Positions 22,674 through 31,825 of a stretch of 64,000 nucleotides of DNA are shown piece by piece. The notes beneath the pieces were generated by a model. That model did no database searches. It was not told the origin of the DNA and worked only from the letters and a program-made list of their open reading frames with translations. This stretch comes from DASPGX01 sp035620375 (GTDB taxonomy: Bacteria; Patescibacteriota; Minisyncoccia; 2-02-FULL-40-12; GWA2-44-9): contig DASPGX010000006.1 of the NCBI GenBank assembly GCA_035620375.1, forward strand, positions 1 through 64,000. The letters are read 5' to 3'. Numbering within the stretch: the first letter of the stretch is position 1; each line of letters opens with the position of its first letter. A program made the position numbers and the translations under genes.

Positions 22674-25006
22674 AAAGATTTTTCTCCGCACTGAAGAATT
22701 CATTCGCACTTTCGGAGTCCGGGCCTCCCCGGGTCCGGCTTGCCGCTTCTGACGACATGCCCGATCTGCCCAAGCCGCCTGTGCCGCCGAAGCCGGTACG
22801 TATGCCCGAGGCTCCGCTCCGGAGCATAGAAGGGGAGAAGGGCGGAGAAGGAGCAGCCGTGGAATCCGGCCCCGAATCGTCGGCGGAAGTCGCCGGGCAG
22901 ATTGAACAGGCCATCGGCGAATCCGCGGACCGCGGCATCGCCGAGGCGCACAAGGCCGCGGATGCTCCCGAACTCGCGGATGATTTGAATGCGCAGACGG
23001 AGGCGAAGGGCCTTGGCGATGCCACGGCGGCGGATGTCGCGGGGCTGAAGGCGGGTGCTGCCGAGAGCCTTGCGGGCGCGAAAGCGGGACAGGCGTCCGT
23101 CGGAGAAAAGCCGCTCACCGGTCTCACCGAAAAAGAAGTGGTTGAAAGCGCGCTGGGCTCACCGCCGCCGCCTCCTCCCGCCGTGAAGCCGGAGAAGCGG
23201 GAACCGGACGTTTCAGAAATTGATGTCCTTGAAACGGAAGGCGGGGAACTGCACCAGGTCCTGGAGCGCGACGCTCAGGGCAGGCCCTCCAAGACGCTCT
23301 TCATGGGAAAGAAGGAACAGCCGGCCCCGGCCACGCCCAAGATTCCGGAAGTGCCCAAGCCGCCGCGGCCTGCCGGAGCACGGGATGCCGGGGGAGAGAG
23401 GATTATGGTTCCGGCGCCGCGCGCGACCGAGATGGTGGAACGGGGCGCTGCGGAGCGTCTCCAAAAGTTGCACGCCAAATGGAAGGCAAGCGGCGCGACC
23501 GAACCGACGCCTGAACTCAGGGCCGCACAGAAGGATTTGGCTGACGCGTCGCGTCGCCGGCAGGAGGCTGCCGCGAAGGAGGCAGCCAAGCTTGTGGAAG
23601 AACAGGAACTCAAAGGAACTATCGCTCCGCGCCGCGTGACCGCGGAATCCGGAAAACCCAAGGCCGAGGAGCCGCCGGTGCGGAAAACCGTCGGAACGCC
23701 GCCTCCGCCTCCGCCTCCGCCTCCGCCGTCCGTCGCCGGAGAGCCGTACGAGAAGCCCGGGGTGAGCACGTTCAAGAAGGTCGGTTCTCCGCCGCCTCCG
23801 GTTTCCGGCCCGGATAAGCCGCCGACCGGTCCCGATAAAGCACCTCCGATCACGGAGAAGTCCGTTCCCGTCGGAGGTCCGGACAGGCGGAGCGGAGACG
23901 AGCAGTATTCCGGCGATCCGCGCTCGTGGTTCGAGCGCAACCTCCCGACGTTCGGCGGGCGGTGGCTCGGTGCGAAATGGTACGAAATCAAGGTGGAAGC
24001 CGCCAAAGGACCGGTCATCCGCGGACAGAAGAATCTTGAAGCGCAACGCGGGGAAACGCGGAAGATTCAGGACAATTACGAGAAGTACCGCGGAAGAGGC
24101 TTGGGGTTGCGGGCGTCGTGGTACAAGATGCGCCTGAACCGTTCCTTGTCCAAGGAGCGCGACTATGAGCGGCAGATGAGGGACTACAACGGACGCATGC
24201 GCACGCACGAGGAAAACCTCAAGCGCGTCCTCCGTTCCTACGAGCGGGAGTACGACGAGAAGCTCCGGCCGTTCGAGCACGAGGTCAAGGCGGAGCGTGA
24301 GCGTCTGACGGCGCTCCGGGAGGTGAACGGCAATCTATCAGAATCATTGAAGGTCGCGCATGAGGAGCTGTTGCGGCTTGAGGACGAGGGGCGCAACCGC
24401 CGCGATATCAGACGCACGCCGGAATGGAGTCGTGCGGTCGCTGACGTGCGCAAAGGAATGCGCGACATTGAACGCCGCATCACGCGGAACGAACTGGAGA
24501 TTGCGGAACGCAACGCGCGCCTGGTGCGTGCGGACCAGCGGGCCGATGTGTGGCGCCAGAAGAAGAACGACCTCGCCGAGCGTGCCAAGTCGGAGGAGTT
24601 TGAATTTGATCTGCCGAATCCCGAGGAGGCGGCCGGCGAAAAGCCCGGGGCGATGCCTGAGTATGAGACGACCGGCCAGGGTCCCGTTTTCCGCGAGGGT
24701 GCCGAGCCGGAGGACAAGGAGCCGGGTCCCCGCCGACCGGTCGCCGAGCGGTTCATTGATAAATGGAACCGGTTGCACAAAAGCATCGCGGGCGAGCAGA
24801 TTGATGGTAAACTTTTCCTGCAACGGCTTACGGAGCGGCTGAAGGCGCGGGGAACGGACGATATCAAACAGGCGACTGTCGCGGAACTCGGCCTGGTACT
24901 GAAGAGTATTGCCGATGAAAAAGGGGTTGTCAGGCTGCAGAGCTGGTGGGACCAGCGCATCGATGAGGCATTCAACGCCGTGAAGCCCAAGAAAAAAACA
25001 TCATGA
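22670..25006 (+). CDS. Large proline-rich/coiled-coil protein of unknown function
   Basis: 778 aa, cytoplasmic by sequence. Residues 1-420 are low-complexity Pro/Ala/Lys/Glu with short PPPPPPP runs (about residues 165 and 345). Residues 420-470 form a basic segment with aromatic residues (WFERNLPTFGGRWLGAKWY). Residues 470-640 form a long charged coiled coil with many Arg/Glu heptads (RAYERE-like repeats). A C-terminal helical domain follows (FIDKWNRLHKSIAGEQ to the end). Such architecture is typical of scaffolds. ATGA overlaps on both sides place it in a three-gene operon. It shows no enzyme motif. Confidence 0.7.
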   Translation: MKRFFSALKNSFALSESGPPRVRLAASDDMPDLPKPPVPPKPVRMPEAPLRSIEGEKGGEGAAVESGPESSAEVAGQIEQAIGESADRGIAEAHKAADAPELADDLNAQTEAKGLGDATAADVAGLKAGAAESLAGAKAGQASVGEKPLTGLTEKEVVESALGSPPPPPPAVKPEKREPDVSEIDVLETEGGELHQVLERDAQGRPSKTLFMGKKEQPAPATPKIPEVPKPPRPAGARDAGGERIMVPAPRATEMVERGAAERLQKLHAKWKASGATEPTPELRAAQKDLADASRRRQEAAAKEAAKLVEEQELKGTIAPRRVTAESGKPKAEEPPVRKTVGTPPPPPPPPPPSVAGEPYEKPGVSTFKKVGSPPPPVSGPDKPPTGPDKAPPITEKSVPVGGPDRRSGDEQYSGDPRSWFERNLPTFGGRWLGAKWYEIKVEAAKGPVIRGQKNLEAQRGETRKIQDNYEKYRGRGLGLRASWYKMRLNRSLSKERDYERQMRDYNGRMRTHEENLKRVLRSYEREYDEKLRPFEHEVKAERERLTALREVNGNLSESLKVAHEELLRLEDEGRNRRDIRRTPEWSRAVADVRKGMRDIERRITRNELEIAERNARLVRADQRADVWRQKKNDLAERAKSEEFEFDLPNPEEAAGEKPGAMPEYETTGQGPVFREGAEPEDKEPGPRRPVAERFIDKWNRLHKSIAGEQIDGKLFLQRLTERLKARGTDDIKQATVAELGLVLKSIADEKGVVRLQSWWDQRIDEAFNAVKPKKKTS

Positions 25007-25341
25007 GCGACCCAGTAAAGAAAATGAGCGACGACGAATTGTTGTCCCGGCTCCGGGAGCTTGGCGACGGTCTGCAGGAGCTGGACGCCGAAGCAGGTGC
25101 CGATTTGGACGGACTCTACGCAGATAGCGATAAATCATTGGCGTATCTTGAGTCAGCGGATTTGGATTCTGAGCTGGCACCGTCCGAGGAAGCGCTCGCC
25201 GGCGACGTGAAGGCGGAACTGGAGCGCACGGATGCAACCATCGTGCGCGAACAGGGTATTCTGGAACGGATGGAGGCCGAAAGCGCCGCGGAACAGGAGC
25301 GGGATGAGGAGGAATCCGCTTCTGCGGACGCGGAAGGATAG
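25003..25341 (+). CDS. Small acidic protein, third gene of the scaffold-like operon
   Basis: 112 aa, very acidic (Glu/Asp over a quarter of residues), helical, with heptad-like spacing (LLSRLRELGDGLQELDAEAG). The start codon overlaps the previous stop as ATGA. No recognisable family. It ends 15 nt before the shared terminator hairpin with rnpB. Confidence 0.65.
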   Translation: MSDPVKKMSDDELLSRLRELGDGLQELDAEAGADLDGLYADSDKSLAYLESADLDSELAPSEEALAGDVKAELERTDATIVREQGILERMEAESAAEQERDEEESASADAEG

Positions 25342-25356
25342 GGCACTGATTTGCGG

Positions 25357-25388
25357 AACCAAAAACCCCCGTGAGGGGGCTTTTGGTT
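25357..25388. terminator. Bidirectional terminator between 25341 and rnpB
   Basis: Arms AACCAAAAACCCCC (25357-25370) and GGGGGCTTTTGGTT (25375-25388) with one mismatch and a 4-nt loop. The minus-strand copy gives GGGGG followed by five T for rnpB. Its distal arm overlaps the 3' strand of helix P1 of RNase P RNA. Confidence 0.8.
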
Positions 25389-25785
25389 CGGAGCACTTGT
25401 AAGCCGGGTTCTGTGCCCTATGCCTCGCGGCGGTCGGGCGATGACCATTTATCTGCGATGTGCGTCGCCGCACACCTGTAGCGTACGAACTTTTCGAAGT
25501 CGCCGTGGCGACAACGCTGTACTTGCACTCGGGTAAGGATTTAGCCGTTTCACTCCCGGCCTTTGACCCACGGCCGGGACTGGGCTCCGCTTCTGATGAC
25601 TCAAAAGCATCGGGTTCGCCCTCCCTCGGCTTTCACCTCGGGACGTCACTGCTCGCACCTCTCGCCTTACGGCGTGCAGGCGTTACCTGCTACCGTGCTC
25701 CCTGCACAGCGTGAAGCTCCGCAGGGGAGTGCCCGGACTTTCCTCCGTCCGCATGGCGGACAGCGGTCATCCGTGTTCCGAACCC
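25385..25785 (-). ncRNA. rnpB: RNase P RNA (type A-like)
   Basis: Catalytic RNA that matures tRNA 5' ends. Read on the minus strand it begins with GGGTTCGGA, which pairs with TCCGAACC at the 3' end (helix P1). It contains the universal GAGGAAAGTCCGGGC (CR-I, about 25729-25743), GGTAACGCC, a GGGTAAGGATTTAG-type region, the CAGATAAATGGTCATC block (CR-V) and the 3' AGAACCCGGCTTA. About 400 nt, class A length. All four tRNAs in the window lack an encoded CCA. Ends are estimated from P1 pairing and the promoter. Confidence 0.95.
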
Positions 25786-25789
25786 GTAC

Positions 25790-25818
25790 ATTATACCACA
25801 TATAGAGAGAAAGTGAAA
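25790..25818 (-). promoter_or_regulatory. rnpB promoter
   Basis: Minus-strand TTTCAC (25813-25818), 17-nt spacer, consensus TATAAT (25790-25795); the RNA would start 5-7 nt later. Confidence 0.85.
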
Positions 25819-25861
25819 GTATGCCCTGAGCGCTGATTATGGTACGAAAAGCGCATGAAAT

Positions 25862-25991
25862 CCCGACACCTATCGGGCTGATGCCCGGGGCGGCAGGATA
25901 TTCGTACTGTATTATCTCACGGTGTGTTGGTGTCCTCGTCCCTTGCGAAAGCAGAGTACGGGCGGCCGCCAGCAGCCCGATAGGTGTAGGG
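25862..25991 (+). promoter_or_regulatory. Long-range inverted repeat in the 5' leader of the sugar transferase gene
   Basis: 19-nt arms at 25862-25880 and 25973-25991 are complementary at 18 positions (arm core ACACCTATCGGGCTG) and enclose 92 nt. The 3' arm ends on the base before ATG 25992 and includes the only SD-like sequence (TAGGTGTAGGG), so pairing would bury the ribosome site. It could be a regulatory leader or a DNA cruciform. Confidence 0.5.
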
Positions 25992-27377
25992 ATGAAACGC
26001 AGGGAACTTGCGTTCAATGTGCTCCGTGTCCCCGTGGATTACGCCGCGCTTGTGCTGGCGGGACTCGCGACGTACGTCCTCCGGACACAGGTACTGGACG
26101 TATGGCGTCCGGTCCTGTTCTCGTTCAATCTTCCGCTGTCGCGGTATGCGCTGCTGGTGCTCGGGGTATCGGCACTGTTGGTCAGTGTATATGCGGTCTC
26201 GGGCCTGTATTCCATGAGGGTCCGCCTGACCACGGTACAGGAAGTCGCGCGGGTGTTCGTCGCGACCTCCGCGGGCATTCTGGCCGTGATTCTGTTCATT
26301 TTCCTGCGTCAGGAACTGTTTGATTCGCGGTTTCTCATCATCGGCTATTGGTTTGTCGCGTTCGTGTTCGTGGCATCCGGCCGCGTGGCGTTCCGGTACG
26401 GATTCCGGTCGTTCCTGTCCCGGCACGGCTGGGGACGTCACCGGGTCATGATTATCGGCAATGACGGGGTCACGGACACCGTTGCCCGTACCGTGGCGGA
26501 CGACCCGGCATGGGCGTACGACGTGGTGAAACGGCTTGCGGACCCGGATATCGAGGAAGTCCGTGCCGCGGTCGGAAATCCCGGGGTGGACGAGGTTATT
26601 CTGGCGAATCCGGATTATCCCGCGGAGCGTATCGTCGCGCTGGTGGACTTCTGCCACGAGCGGCATATCGCGTTCTCGTTCGTGCCGAACATCTATCAGA
26701 CGCTGACGACGCATTACCAGGTGGACGCCATCGGCAAGGTTCCGGTCGTCCAGCTCATGCGGACATCGCTGGACGGATGGGGCAGGGTATTCAAGCGTGC
26801 GATGGATGTCTCCGCGGCCGCTCTCGGACTCGTGCTGCTCTCGCCCGTGCTCGCCGCCGTCGCATTCGCCATTAAATGGGAGACCGCGGGGCCGGTGTTC
26901 GTCGGACTGACGCGGGTGTCGGGAACCCGTGAATTCCGACTCTACAAATTCCGTTCCATGATTGAGAACGCGGAGATTTTGAAGCCGTTCCTGGCCGCGT
27001 TCAACGAACGTTCGGACGGGCCGTTGTTCAAGATGCGGGACGATCCGCGGGTGACGCGCACGGGCCGCTTCATCCGCCGGTTCCGTCTGGATGAATTGCC
27101 TCAACTGTACAATGTTCTGCGGGGCGATATCTCGCTTGTGGGCCCCCGGCCGCACCAACCCGACGAAATCGCGCGCTACCGGCGCCACCATAAGAAACTC
27201 CTTGCCATCAAGGCGGGGGCGACGGGCCTCGCGCAGGTGAGTGGCTCAAGCGATTTGCCGTTCGAGGAGGAGGTGCAGCTGGATACGTTCTATATCGAGA
27301 ACTGGTCCCTCGGGATGGATGTCCGCATTATCTGTAGAACGGCACTGAAGATGCTCAGTGACCGGTCGGCAGTATGA
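25992..27377 (+). CDS. Polyprenyl-phosphate sugar-1-phosphate transferase (WbaP/EpsL type)
   Basis: Initiates glycan assembly by moving a sugar-1-phosphate to undecaprenyl phosphate. Four to five N-terminal membrane helices (about residues 13-140) precede a nucleotide-binding-like domain (HRVMIIGNDGVTDTVA). The C-terminal bacterial sugar transferase domain has FKRAMDVSAAALGL, LYKFRSM, RRFRLDELPQLYNVLRGD and LVGPRPHQPDEI. 461 aa from ATG 25992; a longer in-frame reading from 25839 crosses the inverted repeat and is not favoured. Head of a glycan operon with two GT4 genes overlapping in sequence. Confidence 0.93.
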   Translation: MKRRELAFNVLRVPVDYAALVLAGLATYVLRTQVLDVWRPVLFSFNLPLSRYALLVLGVSALLVSVYAVSGLYSMRVRLTTVQEVARVFVATSAGILAVILFIFLRQELFDSRFLIIGYWFVAFVFVASGRVAFRYGFRSFLSRHGWGRHRVMIIGNDGVTDTVARTVADDPAWAYDVVKRLADPDIEEVRAAVGNPGVDEVILANPDYPAERIVALVDFCHERHIAFSFVPNIYQTLTTHYQVDAIGKVPVVQLMRTSLDGWGRVFKRAMDVSAAALGLVLLSPVLAAVAFAIKWETAGPVFVGLTRVSGTREFRLYKFRSMIENAEILKPFLAAFNERSDGPLFKMRDDPRVTRTGRFIRRFRLDELPQLYNVLRGDISLVGPRPHQPDEIARYRRHHKKLLAIKAGATGLAQVSGSSDLPFEEEVQLDTFYIENWSLGMDVRIICRTALKMLSDRSAV

Positions 27378-28459
27378 AACTCGCGCTTGTCCATGAATAT
27401 CTGAATCAGTACGGGGGCGCCGAGCGCGTTCTCCAGTTGCTTTGTGCGCGGTGGCCCGATGCGCCGGTGTACACGATGCTGTATGACCGGCGGGCGACGG
27501 GAGGGGTGTTCGACGGCAGGGATGTCCGGACGTCATTCCTTCAGCGTCTTCCGGGAAGCATCAGGTGGCACCATGCGTATACCGCGCTGATGCCGCTCGC
27601 GGTGGAGCAGTTCGATACCGGCGCGTTCGATACCGTGTTGTCGGTTTCCGCGTCGTTCGCCAAGGGCATCGTCACTAAGCCGCTGTCCCGCCACGTCTCG
27701 TACTGTCTGACGCCGCCGCGCTTTCTCTGGGACGACAGTCAGCGGTTCGTCCGGCGCTTCGCGCTCCCGTCATTTCTCCGCACGGCGTCGCCCCTGCTGT
27801 TGTCGTACCTCCGCGTCTGGGATCGCCAGGCGGCGGACCGCGTGGACGAGTTCGTCGCTATCTCGCGGTGCGTCGCCGACCGCATCGCCAAATACTACGG
27901 CCGGCAGGCATCGGTGGTGTATCCGCCCGTGGACGTGAACCGCTTTGTGCCCCGGGAGATTCCCGGCGTGGAGCCGTACTTCCTGATGGTCGGCCGGCTG
28001 GTCGCGTACAAACGTTTTGACATCGCCATCAGGGCCGCGAACCGCATGCGGTTCAATCTGCTCATCGTCGGCGCCGGGGTTCAGGAACGAAAACTGCGGA
28101 AGCTTGCGGGACCGACCGTGACGTTTCTCGGGCAGGTGGACGACGAAGCGCTCGCCGCGCTGTACGCGGGGTGCCGCGCGGTCATCTTTCCCCAGGAGGA
28201 GGACTTCGGCATCGTTCCGCTTGAAGCGATGGCGGCGGGCCGGCCCGTCATTGCCTTCGGCGGCGGGGGCGCCCTGGAGACGGTGGTGGACGGCACGACG
28301 GGCCTCTTTTTTCCCGAGCAGTCCGAAGATTCGCTCATGCAGGCGGTGGAATCTTTCCGCGGCCGTTCCTGGAGCGTGTCGGCGTGCCGCGCCCGCGCGG
28401 AATCATTCGGTACGGAGCGGTTCGTGCGCGAGATGGAGAACGCGCTTAATCCGTCATGA
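27374..28459 (+). CDS. Family 4 glycosyltransferase
   Basis: GT-B retaining enzyme, 361 aa. N-terminal HEYLNQYGGAERVLQLL is the acceptor-side motif of the GT4 WbaZ-like branch. The C-terminal half has VGRLVAYKRFDIAI and the EX7E motif EEDFGIVPLEAMAAGRPVIAF. It should add mannose, rhamnose or a similar sugar to the lipid-linked glycan. Overlaps both neighbours by 4 nt (ATGA). Confidence 0.92.
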   Translation: MKLALVHEYLNQYGGAERVLQLLCARWPDAPVYTMLYDRRATGGVFDGRDVRTSFLQRLPGSIRWHHAYTALMPLAVEQFDTGAFDTVLSVSASFAKGIVTKPLSRHVSYCLTPPRFLWDDSQRFVRRFALPSFLRTASPLLLSYLRVWDRQAADRVDEFVAISRCVADRIAKYYGRQASVVYPPVDVNRFVPREIPGVEPYFLMVGRLVAYKRFDIAIRAANRMRFNLLIVGAGVQERKLRKLAGPTVTFLGQVDDEALAALYAGCRAVIFPQEEDFGIVPLEAMAAGRPVIAFGGGGALETVVDGTTGLFFPEQSEDSLMQAVESFRGRSWSVSACRARAESFGTERFVREMENALNPS

Positions 28460-29619
28460 CCACCATAGCGGTAGACGTCCGGGCACTGGGAGGGGGCAGA
28501 GAGAGCGGGGTACAGGAATATACGCGGCAGGTGGTGACCCATATGCTCGCGCTCGCCCCGGACATCAGGTTCATCCTGTTTAACGCCGGCCGCCGGCAGA
28601 CACCCGTTCCGTGGAACGGGCCGAACGTGACGGTTTTCCGGTATCCGCGTTCCAACCGCATGCTGGCGATGACGATGCGCGCGGCCGGCCGGCCGTCGCT
28701 GGATCGGCTCGTCGGCGGCGCCGATGCGTTCTTCTTTCCGCATATCCTGTACGGAACAGTGTCGCGGTCATGCCGGAAGGTCATCACGTTCCACGATCTC
28801 TCATTTGAGCGCTTCCCGGAATTCTTCACGCTGCGCCAACGCATCTGGCACCGGGCACAGATGGCGCCGCGCCGGCAGGCGGAATCCGCCGACCGACTTA
28901 TCGCGGTCTCCGCTTCCACGGCCAGGGACCTGACGGGAATGTACGGCATTCCCGAAGAACGTATCTCCGTCATCCGTTCCGGCGTGGATGCCGGCCTGCG
29001 CCGGGAACCGGAAGCGCGCGTCAGGGCATTCCGCCGCTATCAGGCGCTGCCCGGGCGCTTTGTGCTCGGGTTGTGCACGCGGGAGCCGCGCAAAAACCTT
29101 GCCGGGCTCATCGCGGCCTTTGAGGCACTGGTATCCGCGCCGGGATATGCGGACATGGCGTTGGTGCTGGTGGGTCCGGGCGGCTGGCGGGAAGGGGAAA
29201 TCCGAGCCGCGCTCGCACGGTCGCCGGTGGCGTCGCGCATCCGGCTTGCGGGGCAGGTGTCTCCCGCCGAACGGGCACTATGGTATTCGGCGGCATCGTT
29301 GTTCGTCTATCCGTCGTTTTTTGAGGGGTTCGGTTTTCCTCCTCTGGAGGCGATGGCGTGCGGCACGCCGGTCATCGCCTCATACGGCTCTTCGCTTCCG
29401 GAGGTTGTCGGCGATGCGGGTGTGCTTGTGGACCCGCACGATGTGCGGGAAATGGCGGCGGCGATGCATTCAATTCTGTCCGAGCCCGGTTTGGCGTCCG
29501 TGCTGTCGGACAGGGGCGCCAAGCGCGCCGCGAAATTCACCTGGACCTCTGCGGCGGAGCGTACGCTTTCGGTTCTGACTGCAGCCCATTCTCCACACGG
29601 GGACGCGCCCGGAGCCTGA
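28456..29619 (+). CDS. Family 4 glycosyltransferase
   Basis: Second GT-B enzyme in the cluster, 387 aa. N-terminal VDVRALGGGRESGVQEYTRQV glycine-rich loop region, then VSASTARDLTGMYGIPEERISVIRSGVD and LGLCTREPRKNLAGLI. The donor-site EX7E motif is EGFGFPPLEAMACGTPVIAS. It resembles mannosyltransferases of surface-polysaccharide clusters. It is translationally coupled to the preceding transferase. Confidence 0.92.
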   Translation: MTTIAVDVRALGGGRESGVQEYTRQVVTHMLALAPDIRFILFNAGRRQTPVPWNGPNVTVFRYPRSNRMLAMTMRAAGRPSLDRLVGGADAFFFPHILYGTVSRSCRKVITFHDLSFERFPEFFTLRQRIWHRAQMAPRRQAESADRLIAVSASTARDLTGMYGIPEERISVIRSGVDAGLRREPEARVRAFRRYQALPGRFVLGLCTREPRKNLAGLIAAFEALVSAPGYADMALVLVGPGGWREGEIRAALARSPVASRIRLAGQVSPAERALWYSAASLFVYPSFFEGFGFPPLEAMACGTPVIASYGSSLPEVVGDAGVLVDPHDVREMAAAMHSILSEPGLASVLSDRGAKRAAKFTWTSAAERTLSVLTAAHSPHGDAPGA

Positions 29620-29631
29620 TATCATACGGGT

Positions 29632-31755
29632 ATGCCCCGTAGTCCGGAAACCTCTTCAGGGGCGTTTGACGGCGTCAGGACGACTGACGGGATTTCGGTC
29701 GTGCGGGAGCGCAATTCCGGACCCGCGCGGGTTCCTGACGACGCACTCGTTCATGAGCTTCTTGCCGCGATCCGGGACGACGTTCCCGCTTCAGGTGCGG
29801 AGCCGGTTACCGCGCCCGGGAAAACGGGACAGCCCGTCGGTACCGGCGGTACGCGTCCGAAACGTCCCGGATGGCTTTCGGTGACCCCCTGGTTTATCGG
29901 AGCTGCGTGTGTCGTCGCCGGACTGCTTATCGTGAGCAATCAGGGCATCAAAGTCCGGGACCGCGTCGTTCAGGGCGGCAGAGCAGCCATCGCGCATCTG
30001 TTCCGGGCCCGTGAATCGGTGGAATCGTTCCGGTTTGACGAGGCATCGGACGGCTTCGCGCTCGCGTATGCGCAATTTTCAACCGCGCGCGACGACCTCG
30101 CGGTATTCGACTCATGGCTGGGGACCGTGCTGTCGCGACTTCCCGGAGGGGGAAGTATCGCGTCGGCACGGAACCTCATTGAGGCGGGGACGCTTCTTTC
30201 GCGCGCCGGCGGACGGTTAAGCGACCTGGTGGCGGCGTTGAGCGAATCCGGGTCCATCCTGGATCCGGCGAATGACGGAAGAGCGTCGTTCGCGATGGTG
30301 CTCCTGCCCATGCAGGAAGCGCTGACCGGCGCCGCAGAAGACCTTGCGCGTGCCCGTCAGCTCCTTGCCGGTGTGGACCCCTCCCATGTGCCCGAGGAAT
30401 ACCGTGAAGAGCTCGCGTCGTTCGGCGCGCGGATTCCCGAAATGGAGGCGCTGGTGCACCGGGGTGCGGGCTATGTCCGTTTTCTGGAAGACGTCATCGC
30501 GGGAAGCGGCGAGAAGACGTATCTCATTCTCTTCCAGAACGCCAGTGAGCTGCGCCCGACCGGAGGGTTTCCGGGCAGTTATGGCGTCGCGGTGTTCCGC
30601 GACGGACGTCTGATGTCCTTTGAAGCCGACGACGTCTACAATCCCGACGGACAAATCGATGAACTCATCGTCCCTCCGCTGGCGTTGCAGCGTATCACGC
30701 CTGATTGGGGTCTCCGCGATTCCACATGGTTTGCCGATTTCCCCTTGTCCGCCGCCAAGGCGGTACGGATGTACGAGCTCGGGTCGGGCAGGCGCGTGGA
30801 CGGCGTTTTGGCGGTGACGCCTGAAATCGTCCGCGGACTCCTGGAGATTTCCGGTCCGGTGTCCATGCCGCAATACGACCTGGTGCTGGATGCGGACAAT
30901 TTCCTGCCTGAACTGCAGGCGGAAGTGGAGTACGGCATCAACAAGCAGGTGAACAAGCCGAAGAAAATAGTAATGGAGCTGACGCCCATCGTACTCCGCA
31001 AGTTGTACCAGGCGCCCCGTGCGGAGTGGCTGAAAGTTCTTTCGGTATTTTCCCGCGGATTGCAGGAGCGGGATATCATGATGTATTCGGCGGACCCGAA
31101 GATTCAGGAATTCATCGCCGGCGAGGGTTTTGACGGAAGCGTGCACCGCGGTCCGGAGGATTTCCTCATGGTCGTCATGGCGAACGTCGCCGGCGCCAAA
31201 GCCGACTATGTCACGGATACGACCCTGGGCCTGGAGACGACGCTGTCGGGCGACGGCGTCGCACATTCGCTGGTCATTACCCGGTCGCATGAGGGCGGCG
31301 ATAGTCCGTACGGGTTCTATAACCAGCCGAACCGGAGCTACATCCGCGTGCTGGTTCCCGAGGGGAGCATGTTGACCGGCATATCGGGAAACACAGTCCG
31401 CGGTTTCCGTGCGCTGACGTCGTATGCGGGAGCTGTGCGGGACCCGGATTTAGATGCCATGGAGGGAACGGCGGTCACCGATGCGGGGAGCGACGTGACG
31501 ACCTACCGCGAATCCGGGAGGACGGCGTTCGGTTTCTGGCTTGATGTCCGGCCGGGCGGGCGGGAACAGGTGACCCTTTCATGGACCGTACCCTCCCGGT
31601 ATGCGGCGTCCGACTATGCCCTGTACGTGCAAAAACAGCCGGGCCTGAATGTTTCGGAGTTCTCGTGGGACGTCCGCGGTCCTGCGGACATGCGGCAGGA
31701 TTCACCCCCGTACCGTCCGTGGAAGACGGACGCGGTGCTGCGGGCGGTCCGGTAA
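29632..31755 (+). CDS. DUF4012 membrane-anchored surface protein
   Basis: 707 aa. A cytoplasmic Ser/Pro-rich N-terminus (about 80 residues) precedes one membrane helix (WFIGAACVVAGLLIVS, about 85-104). A large extracellular part carries the DUF4012 core (YLILFQNASELRPTGGFPGSYG, then IDELIVPPLALQRITPDWGLRDSTWFADFP as key segments) and a beta-rich C-terminus. DUF4012 proteins are common in polysaccharide gene clusters of CPR and other bacteria, with unknown function. An extended -10 (TGA-TATCAT) is 6 nt before ATG, implying its own leaderless promoter within the glycan cluster. Confidence 0.85.
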   Translation: MPRSPETSSGAFDGVRTTDGISVVRERNSGPARVPDDALVHELLAAIRDDVPASGAEPVTAPGKTGQPVGTGGTRPKRPGWLSVTPWFIGAACVVAGLLIVSNQGIKVRDRVVQGGRAAIAHLFRARESVESFRFDEASDGFALAYAQFSTARDDLAVFDSWLGTVLSRLPGGGSIASARNLIEAGTLLSRAGGRLSDLVAALSESGSILDPANDGRASFAMVLLPMQEALTGAAEDLARARQLLAGVDPSHVPEEYREELASFGARIPEMEALVHRGAGYVRFLEDVIAGSGEKTYLILFQNASELRPTGGFPGSYGVAVFRDGRLMSFEADDVYNPDGQIDELIVPPLALQRITPDWGLRDSTWFADFPLSAAKAVRMYELGSGRRVDGVLAVTPEIVRGLLEISGPVSMPQYDLVLDADNFLPELQAEVEYGINKQVNKPKKIVMELTPIVLRKLYQAPRAEWLKVLSVFSRGLQERDIMMYSADPKIQEFIAGEGFDGSVHRGPEDFLMVVMANVAGAKADYVTDTTLGLETTLSGDGVAHSLVITRSHEGGDSPYGFYNQPNRSYIRVLVPEGSMLTGISGNTVRGFRALTSYAGAVRDPDLDAMEGTAVTDAGSDVTTYRESGRTAFGFWLDVRPGGREQVTLSWTVPSRYAASDYALYVQKQPGLNVSEFSWDVRGPADMRQDSPPYRPWKTDAVLRAVR

Positions 31756-31765
31756 AAAAAACGGC

Positions 31766-31808
31766 GACCCCTGCGCGTGCCTGCCGGGGGCAGGATACTG
31801 CAGGGGTC
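31766..31808 (+). terminator. Nested terminator after the glycan cluster
   Basis: Outer arms GACCCCTGC (31766-31774) and GCAGGGGTC (31800-31808); inner CCTGCC/GGCAGG hairpin (31780-31794). It is preceded by eight A, which would be a U tract for the convergent minus-strand gene. Confidence 0.7.
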
Positions 31809-31825
31809 AGATGGCCGGCCGGCGG

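Noticed and set aside
25839..25991. An N-terminal extension of the sugar transferase from 25839
   Set aside because: It reads across the inverted repeat with no hydrophobic or conserved pattern, and the protein from 25992 starts like the family.
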